Positions 45,339 to 55,479 are shown, numbered from the stretch's first letter. The stretch is DNA of 64,000 nt from Inquilinus limosus DSM 16000 (GCF_000423185.1 NZ_AUHM01000001.1:434001-498000); one strand, 5' to 3'. Made by a program: numbers and translations. The notes: a model not told the origin generated them from the letters alone.

Positions 45339-47366
45339 ATGGCCACTTTCACGGGCGACAACAGCGCCCAGATCATACCCAACCTCGTTATCGGGCCCGT
45401 CCAGGCCATCGGAAACGACTTCGTCGACGCGTTGGGCGGCGACGATGTCGCCATCGGCTGGTCTGGCGACGACGTCATCCGCGGCGGCGCCGGGGCGGAC
45501 GTGATCATCGGCGGCCTGCTGAACGCAGCCGGCGTCATCACCTTGTCGGGCATCGATGCGGCGGACTACACGACATCCGCCGAAGGCGTGACGGTCGACC
45601 TCTCGGTCATCGTCGATCTCACCCTTCCGATCCTCGGCATCAACATCCAGCTCACCGGCGCCTCCCAGGGCTTCGGCGGCGATGCCCAGGGCGACTACCT
45701 GGTCGGCATCGTCAACCTGATCGGCTCCAACACCGGTGGCGACGATCTCAGCGGCAGCGCCGCCGCCAATACCTTGAACGGCCAGGGCGGCAACGACACC
45801 CTCGACGGTCAGGGCGGGAATGACATCCTGCTCGGCGGAGAAGGCGATGACCTGCTGACCGGCGGGGCCGGCGCCGATTCGCTGCAGGGCGGCGCCGGCA
45901 CGGACACGGCGGACTATTCCGGCTCCGCCACGCCCGTGACCGTCAACCTCACCACCGGCACCGGCAGCGGCGGCGATGCGCAGGGCGACACCCTGACCGG
46001 CATCGAGCGGGTGATCGGCACCGCCGGGGACGACAACCTCACCGGAACGGCCGGAAACGACACGCTGATCGGTGGAGCCGGCGCCGACACCATCACTGGC
46101 GGCGGCGGCGTCGACACGGTCGATTATTCCGGCTCCGGCTCCGGGGTCGATGTCGACCTGCAGAACGGCACCGCCAGCGGCGGCGACGCCGAAGGCGACA
46201 CGCTGAACGGCATCAGCAATCTTACCGGCACCAACTTCGTCGACCACCTGTACGGCAACGCCTCGGCCAACACCATCATCGGTCTGGACGGCAACGACAC
46301 GATCCGCGGCGGTGGCGGGGCCGACGCCATCGATGGCGGCGCCGGGTCGGACTTCGCCAACTATCAGGGCTCGGCGGCCGGGGTCACGGTCAACCTGGCG
46401 ACCGGCGCCACCAGCGGCGGGGATGCCGCGGGCGATACCCTGACCAGCATCGAGAACCTGTACGGGTCGAGCTTCGACGACAACCTGACCGGGGACGACA
46501 ACCGCAACATCATCGGCGGCGAGCTCGGCAACGACACGATCGTCGGCAATGCCGGCGACGACGCCCTCTCCGGCGAGGACGGCAACGACAATCTCGACGG
46601 CGGCGACGGCGCCGACCGGCTCGTCGGCGGGGCCGGCGACGACATCGCCAATGGCGGGGCCAACAACGACTCCGTCGACGGCGGCGCCGGCGACGACACG
46701 ATCAACGGCGGCGCCGGAGACGATATCCTCACCGCCGGCGACGGGACCGACACGATCAACGGCAATGACGGCAACGACATCATCAATGGCGGGGCCGGCC
46801 CCGATGCGATCGACGGCGGGCTCGGCACCGACACGGCCTACTACATCAACAGCACGGCCGGGGTAACCGTCAACCTCGCCACCGGCAGCGTCTCCGGAGG
46901 CGACGCCGTCGGCGACACGCTGACCAGCATCGAGCAGCTCTACGGCTCGAACTTCGTCGACACCCTGATCGGCGACACCGGGAACAACCGGCTATGGGGC
47001 AATGGCGGCGACGACGTGCTCACCGGCGGCGCCGGGGCCGACACGCTCAAGGGTGGCGCCGGCAGCGACAGCTTCGTCTACACCGCCGTCGGCGACAGCA
47101 CCGTGGCCGCGGCCGGGCGCGACACGATCGAGGACTTCGCGACCGGCGACCGGATCGACCTGTCCGCGATCGACGCCAACGGCTCCGGCGGCGCCTTCGC
47201 CTTCGGCACCGGCGCCTTCACCGGCGTGGCCGGCGAGCTGCGGGTGGTGGCTCTGTCCAACGGCTACCAGGCGGTCTATGGCGATACCACCGGCGACAAG
47301 AATCCCGACTTCGCCATCGTGGTGCTGTCCGACCACGCGCTGACCGCCAGCGACTTCGTGCTCTGA
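45339..47366 (+). CDS. RTX calcium-binding protein with repeated GVTVNLATG modules
   Basis: The protein has 675 residues and no signal peptide. It is built from RTX nonapeptides plus a repeated insert of about 45-50 residues with the pattern [26 protein letters not shown], seen at about residues 205, 270, 345 and 505, and a divergent first copy near 85. The C-terminal part ([20 protein letters not shown] and the hydrophobic end LTASDFVL) is of the kind used for type I secretion. It is predicted to be exported and to fold with calcium; no enzyme domain is seen. ATG at 45339 has GGGGAGGAA about 6 nt upstream. A strong terminator follows. Confidence 0.9.
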   Translation: MATFTGDNSAQIIPNLVIGPVQAIGNDFVDALGGDDVAIGWSGDDVIRGGAGADVIIGGLLNAAGVITLSGIDAADYTTSAEGVTVDLSVIVDLTLPILGINIQLTGASQGFGGDAQGDYLVGIVNLIGSNTGGDDLSGSAAANTLNGQGGNDTLDGQGGNDILLGGEGDDLLTGGAGADSLQGGAGTDTADYSGSATPVTVNLTTGTGSGGDAQGDTLTGIERVIGTAGDDNLTGTAGNDTLIGGAGADTITGGGGVDTVDYSGSGSGVDVDLQNGTASGGDAEGDTLNGISNLTGTNFVDHLYGNASANTIIGLDGNDTIRGGGGADAIDGGAGSDFANYQGSAAGVTVNLATGATSGGDAAGDTLTSIENLYGSSFDDNLTGDDNRNIIGGELGNDTIVGNAGDDALSGEDGNDNLDGGDGADRLVGGAGDDIANGGANNDSVDGGAGDDTINGGAGDDILTAGDGTDTINGNDGNDIINGGAGPDAIDGGLGTDTAYYINSTAGVTVNLATGSVSGGDAVGDTLTSIEQLYGSNFVDTLIGDTGNNRLWGNGGDDVLTGGAGADTLKGGAGSDSFVYTAVGDSTVAAAGRDTIEDFATGDRIDLSAIDANGSGGAFAFGTGAFTGVAGELRVVALSNGYQAVYGDTTGDKNPDFAIVVLSDHALTASDFVL

Positions 47367-47381
47367 GTCCCCTCCCGCACG

Positions 47382-47418
47382 CCCCACCCTGCCGCCGTGC
47401 GGGGTGGGGTTCCTTTTT
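47382..47418 (+). terminator. Rho-independent terminator after the second RTX gene
   Basis: An 8-bp stem CCCCACCC/GGGTGGGG with an 11-nt GC-rich loop is followed by TTCCTTTTT, 16 nt past the RTX stop. It separates the RTX gene from the downstream protease gene. Confidence 0.88.
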
Positions 47419-47500
47419 GGGTGCTTGGCCCGGGCGAGTGCTGCGGCGATACTCGCAACCGGAAGGCCGGAACGGCCCGGTCCGGAGGGACGGAACAGGG

Positions 47501-48241
47501 ATGCGGCTCACATCAGCTCTGCTCGCGGGTGCGCTCCTCGTCCTCGCCGCCGTCGCCGCTCCGGCGGCCACGCCGCTGCTGCTGCCCGGCCTCGGCCCCG
47601 ATGACCGGCGCGTGCCGGTGGACGGCACGACCGCCCCCTGGAGCAGCCTGGCCAAGGTGCAGACCGGCATCGGCGGCCGCTGCACCGGCGCCCTGATCGG
47701 TCCCCGCCGGGTGCTGACCGCGGCGCACTGCCTGTTCAACCCGCGGACCCGCCGCTTCCTGTCCGCCCCCTCGCTGCATGTCCTGTTCGGCTACGACCGC
47801 GGCGAGTTCATCGAGCACGCCCAGGTTGCCGAGGTGGTCCATGCCGAAGCCTACGACCCCCTGCGGCCGCGGGAGGAGTATGCGGTGGACTGGGCGATTC
47901 TGGTGCTGGCCGCGGACGCCCCGCCGCAGGCTCCGCCGCTGCTGGTCGCGGAATCGGTGCCGCCGCCGGGCACGGCCGTCGTGCTCGGCGGCTACAGCCA
48001 GGACAAGGCGCAGATCATCACCGCCGACACCGCCTGCATGGTGCTGGGCACCGACCGGACGGCGCGCGGCCCGGTGCTGATCCACGACTGCAACGGCACG
48101 CGCGGCACCAGCGGCAGTCCGCTGCTGACGCTGCAGGACGGCGAGTGGCGGGTGGTGGGCGTCGCCGTCGCCGGCTCGACCGACCGGCTGACCCTGAACT
48201 TCGCCGTCCCATCCACCGCCTTCGCCGCGGCGCTGCGGTAG
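47501..48241 (+). CDS. Secreted trypsin-fold (S1) serine protease
   Basis: This 246-residue protein has a signal peptide (residues 1-23, ending APAAT). The catalytic triad is visible: histidine in VLTAAHCLF, aspartate in AVDWAILVL, and serine in GTSGSPLL. CTGALIG and AAHC provide the cysteines of the conserved disulfide. Proteases of this V8/trypsin-like group cleave extracytoplasmic proteins. It follows the RTX gene by 134 nt after a terminator, so it is probably separately transcribed, and it precedes the Hen1 gene by 50 nt. Any functional link to either neighbour is unproven. Confidence 0.9.
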   Translation: MRLTSALLAGALLVLAAVAAPAATPLLLPGLGPDDRRVPVDGTTAPWSSLAKVQTGIGGRCTGALIGPRRVLTAAHCLFNPRTRRFLSAPSLHVLFGYDRGEFIEHAQVAEVVHAEAYDPLRPREEYAVDWAILVLAADAPPQAPPLLVAESVPPPGTAVVLGGYSQDKAQIITADTACMVLGTDRTARGPVLIHDCNGTRGTSGSPLLTLQDGEWRVVGVAVAGSTDRLTLNFAVPSTAFAAALR

Positions 48242-48291
48242 GACGCGGATCTCAGCTTTTCCCGCATCGTCCCTTCGGCTACAGGAACCCG

Positions 48292-49668
48292 ATGTTCCTC
48301 TCGATTTCCACGACGCATCGTCCGGCGACCGATCTCGGCTTTCTGCTGCACAAGCACCCCGACCGCGTGCACGAGACGGAGCTTCCGTTCGGCAAGGCCC
48401 ATCTGTTCTATCCGGAGGCCGCGGAAGCGCGCTGCGAGGCCGCGCTGCTGCTGGAGGTTGACCCGGTCGGACTGGTGCGCGGCCGCGGCTCCGGCGAGGG
48501 CATGATCGACCAGTACGTCAATGATCGCCCCTATGCCGCCTCCTCGTTCCTCTCCGTCGCCCTGATCCGCACCTTGAAGACGGCGATGGCCGGCGTCTCG
48601 AAGGGCCGGCCGGAGCTTGCCGCGGCGCCGATGCCGCTCGAAGCGCGGATCAGCCCGCTGCCGGCGCGCGGCGGCGAGACGCTGGTGCGCCAGCTGTTCG
48701 AACCGCTCGGCTGGTCCGTTCATGTCGAACCCGTCGGTGGGCCGGATGGCGGCACTGCGCCTCGCTATCTGACCCTCACCCTGTCGGGCACCGCCCGGCT
48801 GAGCGCGCTGCTGAACCACCTCTATGTGCTGATCCCGGTGCTCGACGACGACAAGCACTACTGGGTCGGCGAGGACGAGGTCGCCAAGCTCCTGGCCCGG
48901 GGCGAAGGCTGGCTGGAAGACCATCCGGCGCGGGAGCTGATCGTGCGCCGTTACCTGGTCCACCGCCGGTCGCTTGCCCGCCTCGCCCTGGCGCGGCTGG
49001 TGCCGGAGGCCGCGGCAGAGGACGCCGGAGAGAGCGCCGGAAGCCGCGAAGAGGCGCTGGAGACGCCGATCCGGCTGCACGACCAGAGGCTGGCGACAGT
49101 GACGGCGGTCCTGAAAGCGAAGGGCGCCAAGGTCGTCGCCGATCTGGGCTGCGGCGAAGGCAAGCTCCTGGCCCTGCTGGCGCGGGAACGCTGGGTCGAC
49201 CGCCTGATCGGCGTCGACGCTTCCACCCGCGATCTCGAGCGGGCGCAGCGCCACCTCAAGCTCGGGCAGCCCGGAGGGCCGCCCGAAGGGCGGATCACGC
49301 TGCTGCACGGCGCCCTCACCTATCGCGACCGGCGCTGGAGTGAGGCCGACGCCGCCGCGCTGATCGAGGTGATTGAGCACCTCGACCCCGACCGTCTGCC
49401 GGCGCTGACCCGTGTCGTGTTCGGCGAGGCCAGGCCGAGGATCGTCGTCGTGACCACGCCGAACGCCGACTACAACGTGCTGTTCCCGACCCTGGGCACC
49501 GGGTCCTTCCGTCATGCCGACCACCGCTTCGAATGGGGACGGGCCGAGTTCCGCGCCTGGGCCGAGGCCGTCGCCGGTGCCCATGGCTACGCCGCCGAGA
49601 TCGACGGGATCGGCCCCGCCGATGCCGTACACGGGGCGCCGACCCAGATGGCGGTGTTCACGCGATGA
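48292..49668 (+). CDS. hen1: 3'-terminal RNA ribose 2'-O-methyltransferase Hen1
   Basis: The 458-residue protein is the bacterial Hen1, which methylates the 2'-OH of the 3'-terminal ribose of a broken RNA before ligation, protecting it from renewed cleavage. The N-terminal half (residues 1-240) is the Hen1_N domain. The C-terminal methyltransferase has VVADLGCGEGKLLALL (SAM site, about 282-297) and the metal-binding EVIEHLDPDRL (about 360-370). Its stop overlaps the pnkp start by 4 nt. Hen1 and Pnkp form the known heterotetrameric RNA repair complex. Confidence 0.95.
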   Translation: MFLSISTTHRPATDLGFLLHKHPDRVHETELPFGKAHLFYPEAAEARCEAALLLEVDPVGLVRGRGSGEGMIDQYVNDRPYAASSFLSVALIRTLKTAMAGVSKGRPELAAAPMPLEARISPLPARGGETLVRQLFEPLGWSVHVEPVGGPDGGTAPRYLTLTLSGTARLSALLNHLYVLIPVLDDDKHYWVGEDEVAKLLARGEGWLEDHPARELIVRRYLVHRRSLARLALARLVPEAAAEDAGESAGSREEALETPIRLHDQRLATVTAVLKAKGAKVVADLGCGEGKLLALLARERWVDRLIGVDASTRDLERAQRHLKLGQPGGPPEGRITLLHGALTYRDRRWSEADAAALIEVIEHLDPDRLPALTRVVFGEARPRIVVVTTPNADYNVLFPTLGTGSFRHADHRFEWGRAEFRAWAEAVAGAHGYAAEIDGIGPADAVHGAPTQMAVFTR

Positions 49669-52244
49669 AGGCCGCTGATCCCTCCCGCATCGACATCCCC
49701 GATTTCGCCCTGGTCGTGCTGATCGGCGCCACCGGGTCGGGCAAGTCGACCTCCGCCACGCGCCACTTCCGGCCGACCGAGATCATCTCCTCGGATCGCT
49801 GCCGGGGCCTGGTGTCGGATGACGAGACCGACCAGTCGGCGACCGCGGACGCCTTCGATCTGGTCCGCACTATTGCCGAGAAGCGCCTGAAGAACCGGCG
49901 GCTGACGGTGATCGACGCCACCAATGTCCGCGCCGCCGACCGCAAGGACTGGGTCGCGCTGGCCCGGCGCTGGCATGCCTTGCCGGTCGCCATCGTGCTC
50001 GACCCCGGCGTGGACGTCTGCATCGCGCGCAACAAGGAGCGGCCCGACCGTCCCTTCGGGCCGCAGGTGGCGGTGCGGATGGTGTCCGAGATCCGTCGTG
50101 GTCTGGGCGGCCTGCAGCGCGAGGGCTTCCGCCAGGTGTGGCGGCTGACCACGGCCGAGGGGATCGACGCCGCAACGGTCGAGCGCCGGCCGCTCTGGAT
50201 CGACAAGCGCGACGATGCCGGTCCGTTCGACATCATCGGCGACGTCCATGGCTGCGCCGACGAGCTCGAGACGCTGCTGCGCCGCCTCGGCTACACCGTG
50301 GACTGGCAGGACACGGAGGGCGCGCGCCAGGTCACGGTCACCCCGCCCGCGGGCCGCAAGGCGGTGTTCGTCGGCGACCTGGTCGACCGCGGCCCGCGCA
50401 CGCCCGACGTGCTGCGCATCGCCATGAGCATGGCCGCGGTCGGCACCGGCTATGTCGTCAACGGCAATCATGACCGCAAGCTGGCGCGGTGGCTGGAGGG
50501 CCGCGACGTCAAGATCGCGCACGGGCTGCAGCAGTCGATCGACCAGATCGAGGCCGAGGGGCCTGCCTTCAAGGCGGCCATCAAGCCGTTCCTGGACGGG
50601 CTGCTGAGCCATCTTTGGCTGGACGGCGGCAAGCTGGCCGTCGCGCATGCCGGGCTGAAGCCGGAGATGATCGGCCGCGCGTCGCCCGCCGTGCGCGAAT
50701 TCGCGCTCTATGGCGAGACCACGGGAGAGACGGACGAGTTCGGGCTGCCGGTGCGGCTCGACTGGGCGGCGGCCCATCGCGGGAATACGACGATTGTCTA
50801 CGGCCACACGCCGGTGATCGAGCCGGAATGGGTCAACAACACGATCTGCCTCGACACGGGCTGCGTCTTCGGCGGCAGGCTGACGGCGCTGCGCTGGCCG
50901 GAGAAGGAGCTGGTGTCCGTGCCGGCCGAACGGGTGTGGAGCGAGCCGATCCGCCCGCTGGCGCCCCGCGACGGGAAGCGCAGCGCCCAGGCCGAAGCCG
51001 ACGACCTGCTCGACATGGAGGATGTCCTCGGGCGGCGCTGGATCGGGACGGAACTGCGCGGCCGGATCGAGGTGGCGGCCGAAAACGCGGCCGCGGCGCT
51101 GGAGGTGATGAGCCGCTTCGCCATCGCACCGCAATGGCTCGTCTATCTGCCGCCGACGATGTCGCCGGTCGAAACCAGCACGCGGGAGGACTGGCTGGAG
51201 CGGCCCGAAGAAGCGTTCGAGCATTTCCGCGGGCGTGGCGTCGCCGCGGTCGTGTGCCAGGAGAAGCACATGGGCTCGCGCGCGGTGATCGCCCTGTGCC
51301 GCGACGCCGCCACGGCGCGCGCCCGGTTCGGCGTGACCGGAGACGAGACCGGGGCGATCTGGACCCGGACCGGCCGGTCCTTCTTCGCCGACACGGCAAC
51401 CACGGAAGCTTTGCTCGCGCGCTTGCGGGCGGCGGCGGATGCGGCCGGGCTGTGGTCGGAGCTGGAGACCGGCTGGCTGCTGTTCGACGCCGAGATCATG
51501 CCCTGGTCGGCCAAGGCCGGCGCCCTGATCGAGAGCCAGTATGCGCCCGTCGCCGCCTCCAGCGTGGCCGGCCTCGCGGCCGCCGGCGCCGCGCTGGCCA
51601 GGGCCGTGGACCGCGGGCTGCCCCTGGCGGAGCTGCACCGGCGGTTTGCCGAGCGGCGCGATCGGGCCGAGGCCTATGGCCGCGCCTGGGCGCCCTATGT
51701 CTGGCCGGTCTCCGGGATCGACGACCTGCGCGTTGCGCCGTTCCATCTTCTGGCTGCCGAAGGCCGCGTCTGCTTCGACCGCGATCACATATGGCACATG
51801 GACGTGGCCGACCGGCTGGCGGATGCCGGAGGGCCGACCGTGGCCGCGACGCGCTGGCGGCTGGTCGATCTGGCCGACGACGCCGCCGGCGCCGACGCCG
51901 TCGCCTGGTGGGAAGCGATGACCGCGGCGGGCGGGGAAGGCATGGTGGTGAAGCCGCGCGACTTCGTGGCCCGCGGCCCGAAGGGCCTGATCCAGCCGGC
52001 GGTCAAGGTGCGCGGCCGGGAATATCTGCGGATCATCTACGGCCCGGAATACGATCTGCCGGAGAATCTGGTCCGCCTGCGCGACCGCAAGCTCGGCGGC
52101 AAGCGTAACCTGGCCCTGCGCGAATTCGCCCTCGGGCACGAGGCGCTGCAGCGCTTCATCGCCCGCGAGCCGCTGCGCCGGGTCCATGAATGCGTCTTCG
52201 GCGTGCTCGCGCTGGAGAGCGAACCGATCGACCCGAGGCTGTGA
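49665..52244 (+). CDS. pnkp: Polynucleotide kinase-phosphatase (Pnkp), RNA repair
   Basis: The 859-residue protein has three catalytic modules. The 5'-OH kinase has P-loop GATGSGKST (21-29). The calcineurin-like 2',3'-phosphatase has DVHGC (about 192), GDLVDRGPRT and GNHD (about 266). The C-terminal adenylyltransferase/ligase module has nucleotidyl lysine K534 in QEKHMGSRAV and later motifs such as GEGMVVKP. Together with Hen1 it heals and seals RNA cut by ribotoxins. Length and order match the family. The two genes form one coupled operon; no toxin, RtcB or other repair gene adjoins. Confidence 0.96.
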   Translation: MKAADPSRIDIPDFALVVLIGATGSGKSTSATRHFRPTEIISSDRCRGLVSDDETDQSATADAFDLVRTIAEKRLKNRRLTVIDATNVRAADRKDWVALARRWHALPVAIVLDPGVDVCIARNKERPDRPFGPQVAVRMVSEIRRGLGGLQREGFRQVWRLTTAEGIDAATVERRPLWIDKRDDAGPFDIIGDVHGCADELETLLRRLGYTVDWQDTEGARQVTVTPPAGRKAVFVGDLVDRGPRTPDVLRIAMSMAAVGTGYVVNGNHDRKLARWLEGRDVKIAHGLQQSIDQIEAEGPAFKAAIKPFLDGLLSHLWLDGGKLAVAHAGLKPEMIGRASPAVREFALYGETTGETDEFGLPVRLDWAAAHRGNTTIVYGHTPVIEPEWVNNTICLDTGCVFGGRLTALRWPEKELVSVPAERVWSEPIRPLAPRDGKRSAQAEADDLLDMEDVLGRRWIGTELRGRIEVAAENAAAALEVMSRFAIAPQWLVYLPPTMSPVETSTREDWLERPEEAFEHFRGRGVAAVVCQEKHMGSRAVIALCRDAATARARFGVTGDETGAIWTRTGRSFFADTATTEALLARLRAAADAAGLWSELETGWLLFDAEIMPWSAKAGALIESQYAPVAASSVAGLAAAGAALARAVDRGLPLAELHRRFAERRDRAEAYGRAWAPYVWPVSGIDDLRVAPFHLLAAEGRVCFDRDHIWHMDVADRLADAGGPTVAATRWRLVDLADDAAGADAVAWWEAMTAAGGEGMVVKPRDFVARGPKGLIQPAVKVRGREYLRIIYGPEYDLPENLVRLRDRKLGGKRNLALREFALGHEALQRFIAREPLRRVHECVFGVLALESEPIDPRL

Positions 52245-52262
52245 CCGCCTCGGGCCGGCCGG

Positions 52263-52487
52263 TCAGCCCTTCTCGCTCCGCCGGTCGCAGACGACCTTGA
52301 GATAGCGCCCCTCACCCAGCTTCGGCCCGAGCGCGGTGTTGGCCAGCATCGCCTGGCCGGAGACGCCGCAGCCGAGCGGCGAGCTCGCCACGGGCCCGGC
52401 GACGACGTCGACCGCGGTCTCCCGGTTGCAGTCGCGCTGCGGCATCGCCGTCGCGCAGACGAGGATGAGGGTGGTGAACAAGTCCAT
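52263..52487 (-). CDS. Small hypothetical protein, possibly exported
   Basis: The 74-residue protein starts at ATG 52487. The N-terminus MDLFTTLILVCATAMPQRDC contains a short hydrophobic segment, and there are four cysteines (two near residues 11 and 20, one in PLGCGVSG, one in KVVCDR), which hints at disulfides outside the cytoplasm. No function is recognised. It is convergent with pnkp, with 18 nt between stops. A conserved small-protein family is possible. Confidence 0.6.
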   Translation of the reverse strand: MDLFTTLILVCATAMPQRDCNRETAVDVVAGPVASSPLGCGVSGQAMLANTALGPKLGEGRYLKVVCDRRSEKG

Positions 52488-52831
52488 GATGCTGCCGCTC
52501 CCTGGGTTGTGCACCACCCGGGGGCTTCCTCCTGGAGAGTCTTTCCGGATCGACAACCGATCCTGCGCCGGCCGGCTTCCATGGCTGCGACGCAACGTCA
52601 CCGGCCCTGCCGCGGCCTGCTGTCGACATCGCTCCAGCGGCCGCTCCGGCCATTGTGCACGGCAACATGAACGGAGACAAGCCTGGCCGGCAGCGCGGGG
52701 TCATGCCTCAGAAGTGCCATGGGACGATGGTAAGTAGATTGAGCCGGCAAGGAGTCGACGCGGATCTGCCGCAATGGTGGAACGCCCGTCGGGCCTGTGC
52801 AGGCGGTCGTTCGTCCTGATCGGGGGGAGCT
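52488..52831. other. Intergenic region, no gene supported
   Basis: The 344 nt lie between the divergent small hypothetical gene and a secreted protein gene. Short open frames are present on both strands without resemblance to known families. The segment near 52710-52745 (ATGGTAAGTAGATTG) is the least GC-rich and might contain the rightward promoter. Confidence 0.45.
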
Positions 52832-53569
52832 ATGCGACGGACCCTACTGTGCGCCTTCATCTGGACGGCCACGGCCTGGCCGATGGCGGGTCACGCCCAG
52901 GACATGTTCTGGTCGACGACGCTGCCCGCGATCACCGGCACCGACACGCTCGGCCTTCACCTGCGCAATCTGCGGGAGCAGCAGCAAGACCAGGGACAGC
53001 CGCGCGCGCAGCCGAACCCGGCGCCCGGGAACGCCGCCTCTTCCGCTGCGACGTTCCGGTATACCCCTTCGCTCCAGCGCCGCGCCGCCAACCTGGCGCA
53101 GTTCGTGGCCAAGAGCCGGCAGAACGATCCCAAGGGTGCCGACGATCTCGCCAGGACGTTCGCCTCGATCGATGTGATCGAGGCGATGAAGGCCCCGCTC
53201 GCCGAGGCCGGGCTGCGGATCGACGACGTCGCCGATGCCTATGCCGTGTACTGGATCAATGCCTGGCAGGCGAGCCGCGGCGTCGACGACGATGTCAGCC
53301 GCCGCATGGCGACGGCGGTCAGGAACCAGGTGGCCGGCGTGATGGCGTCCACCGGGGCGGTGCGCGGAGCGAGCGATGCCGCCAAGCAGGAGATGGCCGA
53401 GAGCCTGCTGATCCAGGCGGCGCTGATCGCGGAAGCGATGAAGCAGAGCCAGGGCAACCCCGCGCTCGGCCGCCAGCTCGCCGCGGCCGTGTCGCAGGGC
53501 GCCCGTGGGATGAACCTGGATCTCGCCGCCATGACCTTGACCGAGGACGGATTCGTCCCTGCCGATTGA
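52832..53569 (+). CDS. Secreted helical protein of unknown function (DUF6683-like)
   Basis: The 245-residue protein has a cleavable signal peptide (residues 1-22, ending GHAQD), a glutamine- and proline-rich linker (about 50-70), then a helical domain (about 75-210) with FRYTPSLQRRAANLAQFV and ADAYAVYWINAWQAS. The latter parts resemble a family of exported alphaproteobacterial proteins annotated as DUF6683; that assignment is from memory. No catalytic residues are apparent. It is convergent with the epimerase gene, 18 nt between stops. Confidence 0.7.
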   Translation: MRRTLLCAFIWTATAWPMAGHAQDMFWSTTLPAITGTDTLGLHLRNLREQQQDQGQPRAQPNPAPGNAASSAATFRYTPSLQRRAANLAQFVAKSRQNDPKGADDLARTFASIDVIEAMKAPLAEAGLRIDDVADAYAVYWINAWQASRGVDDDVSRRMATAVRNQVAGVMASTGAVRGASDAAKQEMAESLLIQAALIAEAMKQSQGNPALGRQLAAAVSQGARGMNLDLAAMTLTEDGFVPAD

Positions 53570-53587
53570 GGCAAAGGCCTCGCGCCT

Positions 53588-54442
53588 CTAGGCCGGGCGC
53601 GGGTCGCGCCAGCTGTAACGGGGCTCGTAGCCGAGCACCCGGCGCGCCTTTTCGATCGACAGCAGGGTCTCGTTCGGGCCGAAGGCGCGCTTGCGCGGCA
53701 CGCCTGGATAGACGGCGTCGAGCAGCGCGTCGTTCGGCTGGCTCATCACCGTATCGGCATTGGCGATGACGAAGACCTCGGCCCCGGTCAGCGTCGATTC
53801 CAGCGCCAGCCGGATCGCCTGGGCGGCGTCGCGCGCATCGATATAGGCCCAGAGGTTCCAGTTCCGCTTGCGCGGGTCGTCGTCGAAGCCCGGGAACTCC
53901 GCATAGCGCTCCGGGTCCATCACGTTGGACAGGCGCAGGCCGATGATCTTGGTCTCGGGGTCCCAGCGGCAGAACTGCTTGGCCATCTCCTCGCCCATCA
54001 GCTTGGACAGGGAATAGGCCGTCTCCGGCCGGCCGGGATACTCCTCGTCCACCGGCACATAGGGCGGCGGGTTGGCGAAGGGCAGGCCCAGCACGGTCTC
54101 GCTCGACGCCCAGACGATGTTGCGGATCCTCAGCTGCCGCGCCGCCTCGAACACGTTGTAGGTGCTGACCGTGTTGGTGGCGAAGGTGACGTGGTTCGGC
54201 GCTAGGCCGGGGGCGCGGATCGCCGCCAGATGGACGATGCCGGTGACCTGCGACACCCGGTCGTCGATCGCCGAGAAGGCGGCGATGGTCTGGCCGAAAT
54301 CGGTCAGGTCGACGCGGCTGTGCCGGACCGACGGGTCGGCCGGCGGCGCCAGGTCCACCGAGCAGACGTCGTAGCCATGCGCGATCAGGTCCGTCAGGCA
54401 GGCGCGCCCCGCCTGGCCGCTGCCGCCGGTGACGATGATCAT
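53588..54442 (-). CDS. NAD(P)-dependent epimerase/dehydratase (extended SDR)
   Basis: The 284-residue protein starts MIIVTGGSGQAG, the dinucleotide-binding glycine motif. The catalytic tyrosine and lysine are in AYSLSKLMGEE, and NVMDPERYA follows. The extended SDR layout, with a C-terminal substrate domain, suits nucleotide-sugar epimerases or dehydratases and related reductases; the exact substrate is unknown. It lies 37 nt downstream of a GST-like gene on the same strand and may share its transcript. Confidence 0.85.
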   Translation of the reverse strand: MIIVTGGSGQAGRACLTDLIAHGYDVCSVDLAPPADPSVRHSRVDLTDFGQTIAAFSAIDDRVSQVTGIVHLAAIRAPGLAPNHVTFATNTVSTYNVFEAARQLRIRNIVWASSETVLGLPFANPPPYVPVDEEYPGRPETAYSLSKLMGEEMAKQFCRWDPETKIIGLRLSNVMDPERYAEFPGFDDDPRKRNWNLWAYIDARDAAQAIRLALESTLTGAEVFVIANADTVMSQPNDALLDAVYPGVPRKRAFGPNETLLSIEKARRVLGYEPRYSWRDPRPA

Positions 54443-54479
54443 CCGCTCCTCCCTCGCCGCTATTGTCTGACAAGATAGG

Positions 54480-55199
54480 TCAGGGATCGAGCTCGGGATA
54501 GTGGCGGAAGATGCCCATCTGGTTGAACGGAATGCGCCGCGGCGAGGCGAGATAGGTCCTGATGCGCGGCAGCGCCGCCACGCGGTCGTGCAGCGCGGCC
54601 AGGCGCGGATGCTTCGGCTCGATCCGCGCCATCGCCTTGGGGAAGGCGTAGCGCAGCCCGGCGATCATCTGGAACATCGACAGGTCGGCCGTGGTCACCT
54701 TGTTCCCGACCATATGCGCGTCGCCGGCCGGGTTGCGCGCCAGCACCCGCTCGAAATAACCGAGATATTTCGGCAGGCGGTGGGCCAGGAAATCCTCGGC
54801 CCGGCGCTTCGCCTCCGGCTTCTGGTCCTCGTAGTACAGGCCGCTGCCGATCGGGTGGTGGGTGTCGTGCGCCTCGACCAGGAAGTCGGCGATGGTGAGC
54901 TGCAGCTGATGGGTCCACAGCCGCCCGCCCTCCTCCGCCGGCGCCAGGCCGTGGCGGTCGCCGAGGAACAGCAGGATGTTGGCGGTCTGGCCGATCAGCA
55001 GGTCGCCGGCCTTGAGGTAGGGCGGCGCGAAGGGCGGCTCCGCCACCGACGGGTCCTCCATGAAATGCATCAGCCCGGGCAGATCGTCGCCCTCGCCGCG
55101 GGCGACGTCGACATAGTCCGCGCCGGCCTGCTCGAGCGCGAGCCGGACGAACTCGCCGCGCCCCTGGATCTCGGGCCAGTAGTAGAGCTCATAGGTCAT
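54480..55199 (-). CDS. Glutathione S-transferase-family protein
   Basis: The 239-residue protein begins MTYELYYWPEIQGRGEFVRLA, a thioredoxin-like N-terminal domain with the tyrosine used by many GSTs near residue 7 and GRGEFVRL typical of sigma/alpha-like classes. QTANILLFLGDRHGL replaces the usual ESxAI glutathione-binding turn. The helical C-terminal domain has NKVTTADLSMFQMIAGLRYAFP. It probably conjugates or reduces a small molecule with glutathione. It is the first gene of a two-gene unit with the epimerase. Confidence 0.85.
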   Translation of the reverse strand: MTYELYYWPEIQGRGEFVRLALEQAGADYVDVARGEGDDLPGLMHFMEDPSVAEPPFAPPYLKAGDLLIGQTANILLFLGDRHGLAPAEEGGRLWTHQLQLTIADFLVEAHDTHHPIGSGLYYEDQKPEAKRRAEDFLAHRLPKYLGYFERVLARNPAGDAHMVGNKVTTADLSMFQMIAGLRYAFPKAMARIEPKHPRLAALHDRVAALPRIRTYLASPRRIPFNQMGIFRHYPELDP

Positions 55200-55354
55200 T
55201 CCGCCGGATCCTTTCGTGACTGCCCGGCCGGGATGTCCCCGGCCATCGCCATTTCACGCTGGGTTCACGTCGCTCCGCTAGCGTGGTCCATGCCGTCTCG
55301 CCCGGATGGTCGTCCCATCGAGCCCCCTGCTTCGCCACTTATTTCATGCTCCGT

Positions 55355-55394
55355 CATATTCAATCGCATCCGATAGTCGAACCGGCATATTCAA
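55355..55394. promoter_or_regulatory. Direct repeat CATATTCAA upstream of the peroxidase gene
   Basis: Two copies of CATATTCAA start 31 bp apart (55355 and 55386), about three helical turns, some 85-125 nt upstream of the peroxidase ATG. The sites are AT-rich against a GC-rich background and may be regulator half-sites. No other copies were noticed in the window. Confidence 0.35.
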
Positions 55395-55479
55395 ACCGAA
55401 GCCGCTGGCTCGATGGGCTCCGGCACGCTATGTGCGGACGACGGCACGTGTCGGAACCAAGTCGAGGAAAGGGAGGATA

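Noticed and set aside
47501-52244. A joint protease-RTX-RNA repair system
   Set aside because: A strong terminator separates the RTX gene from the protease gene, and the protease is exported while Hen1/Pnkp act in the cytoplasm.
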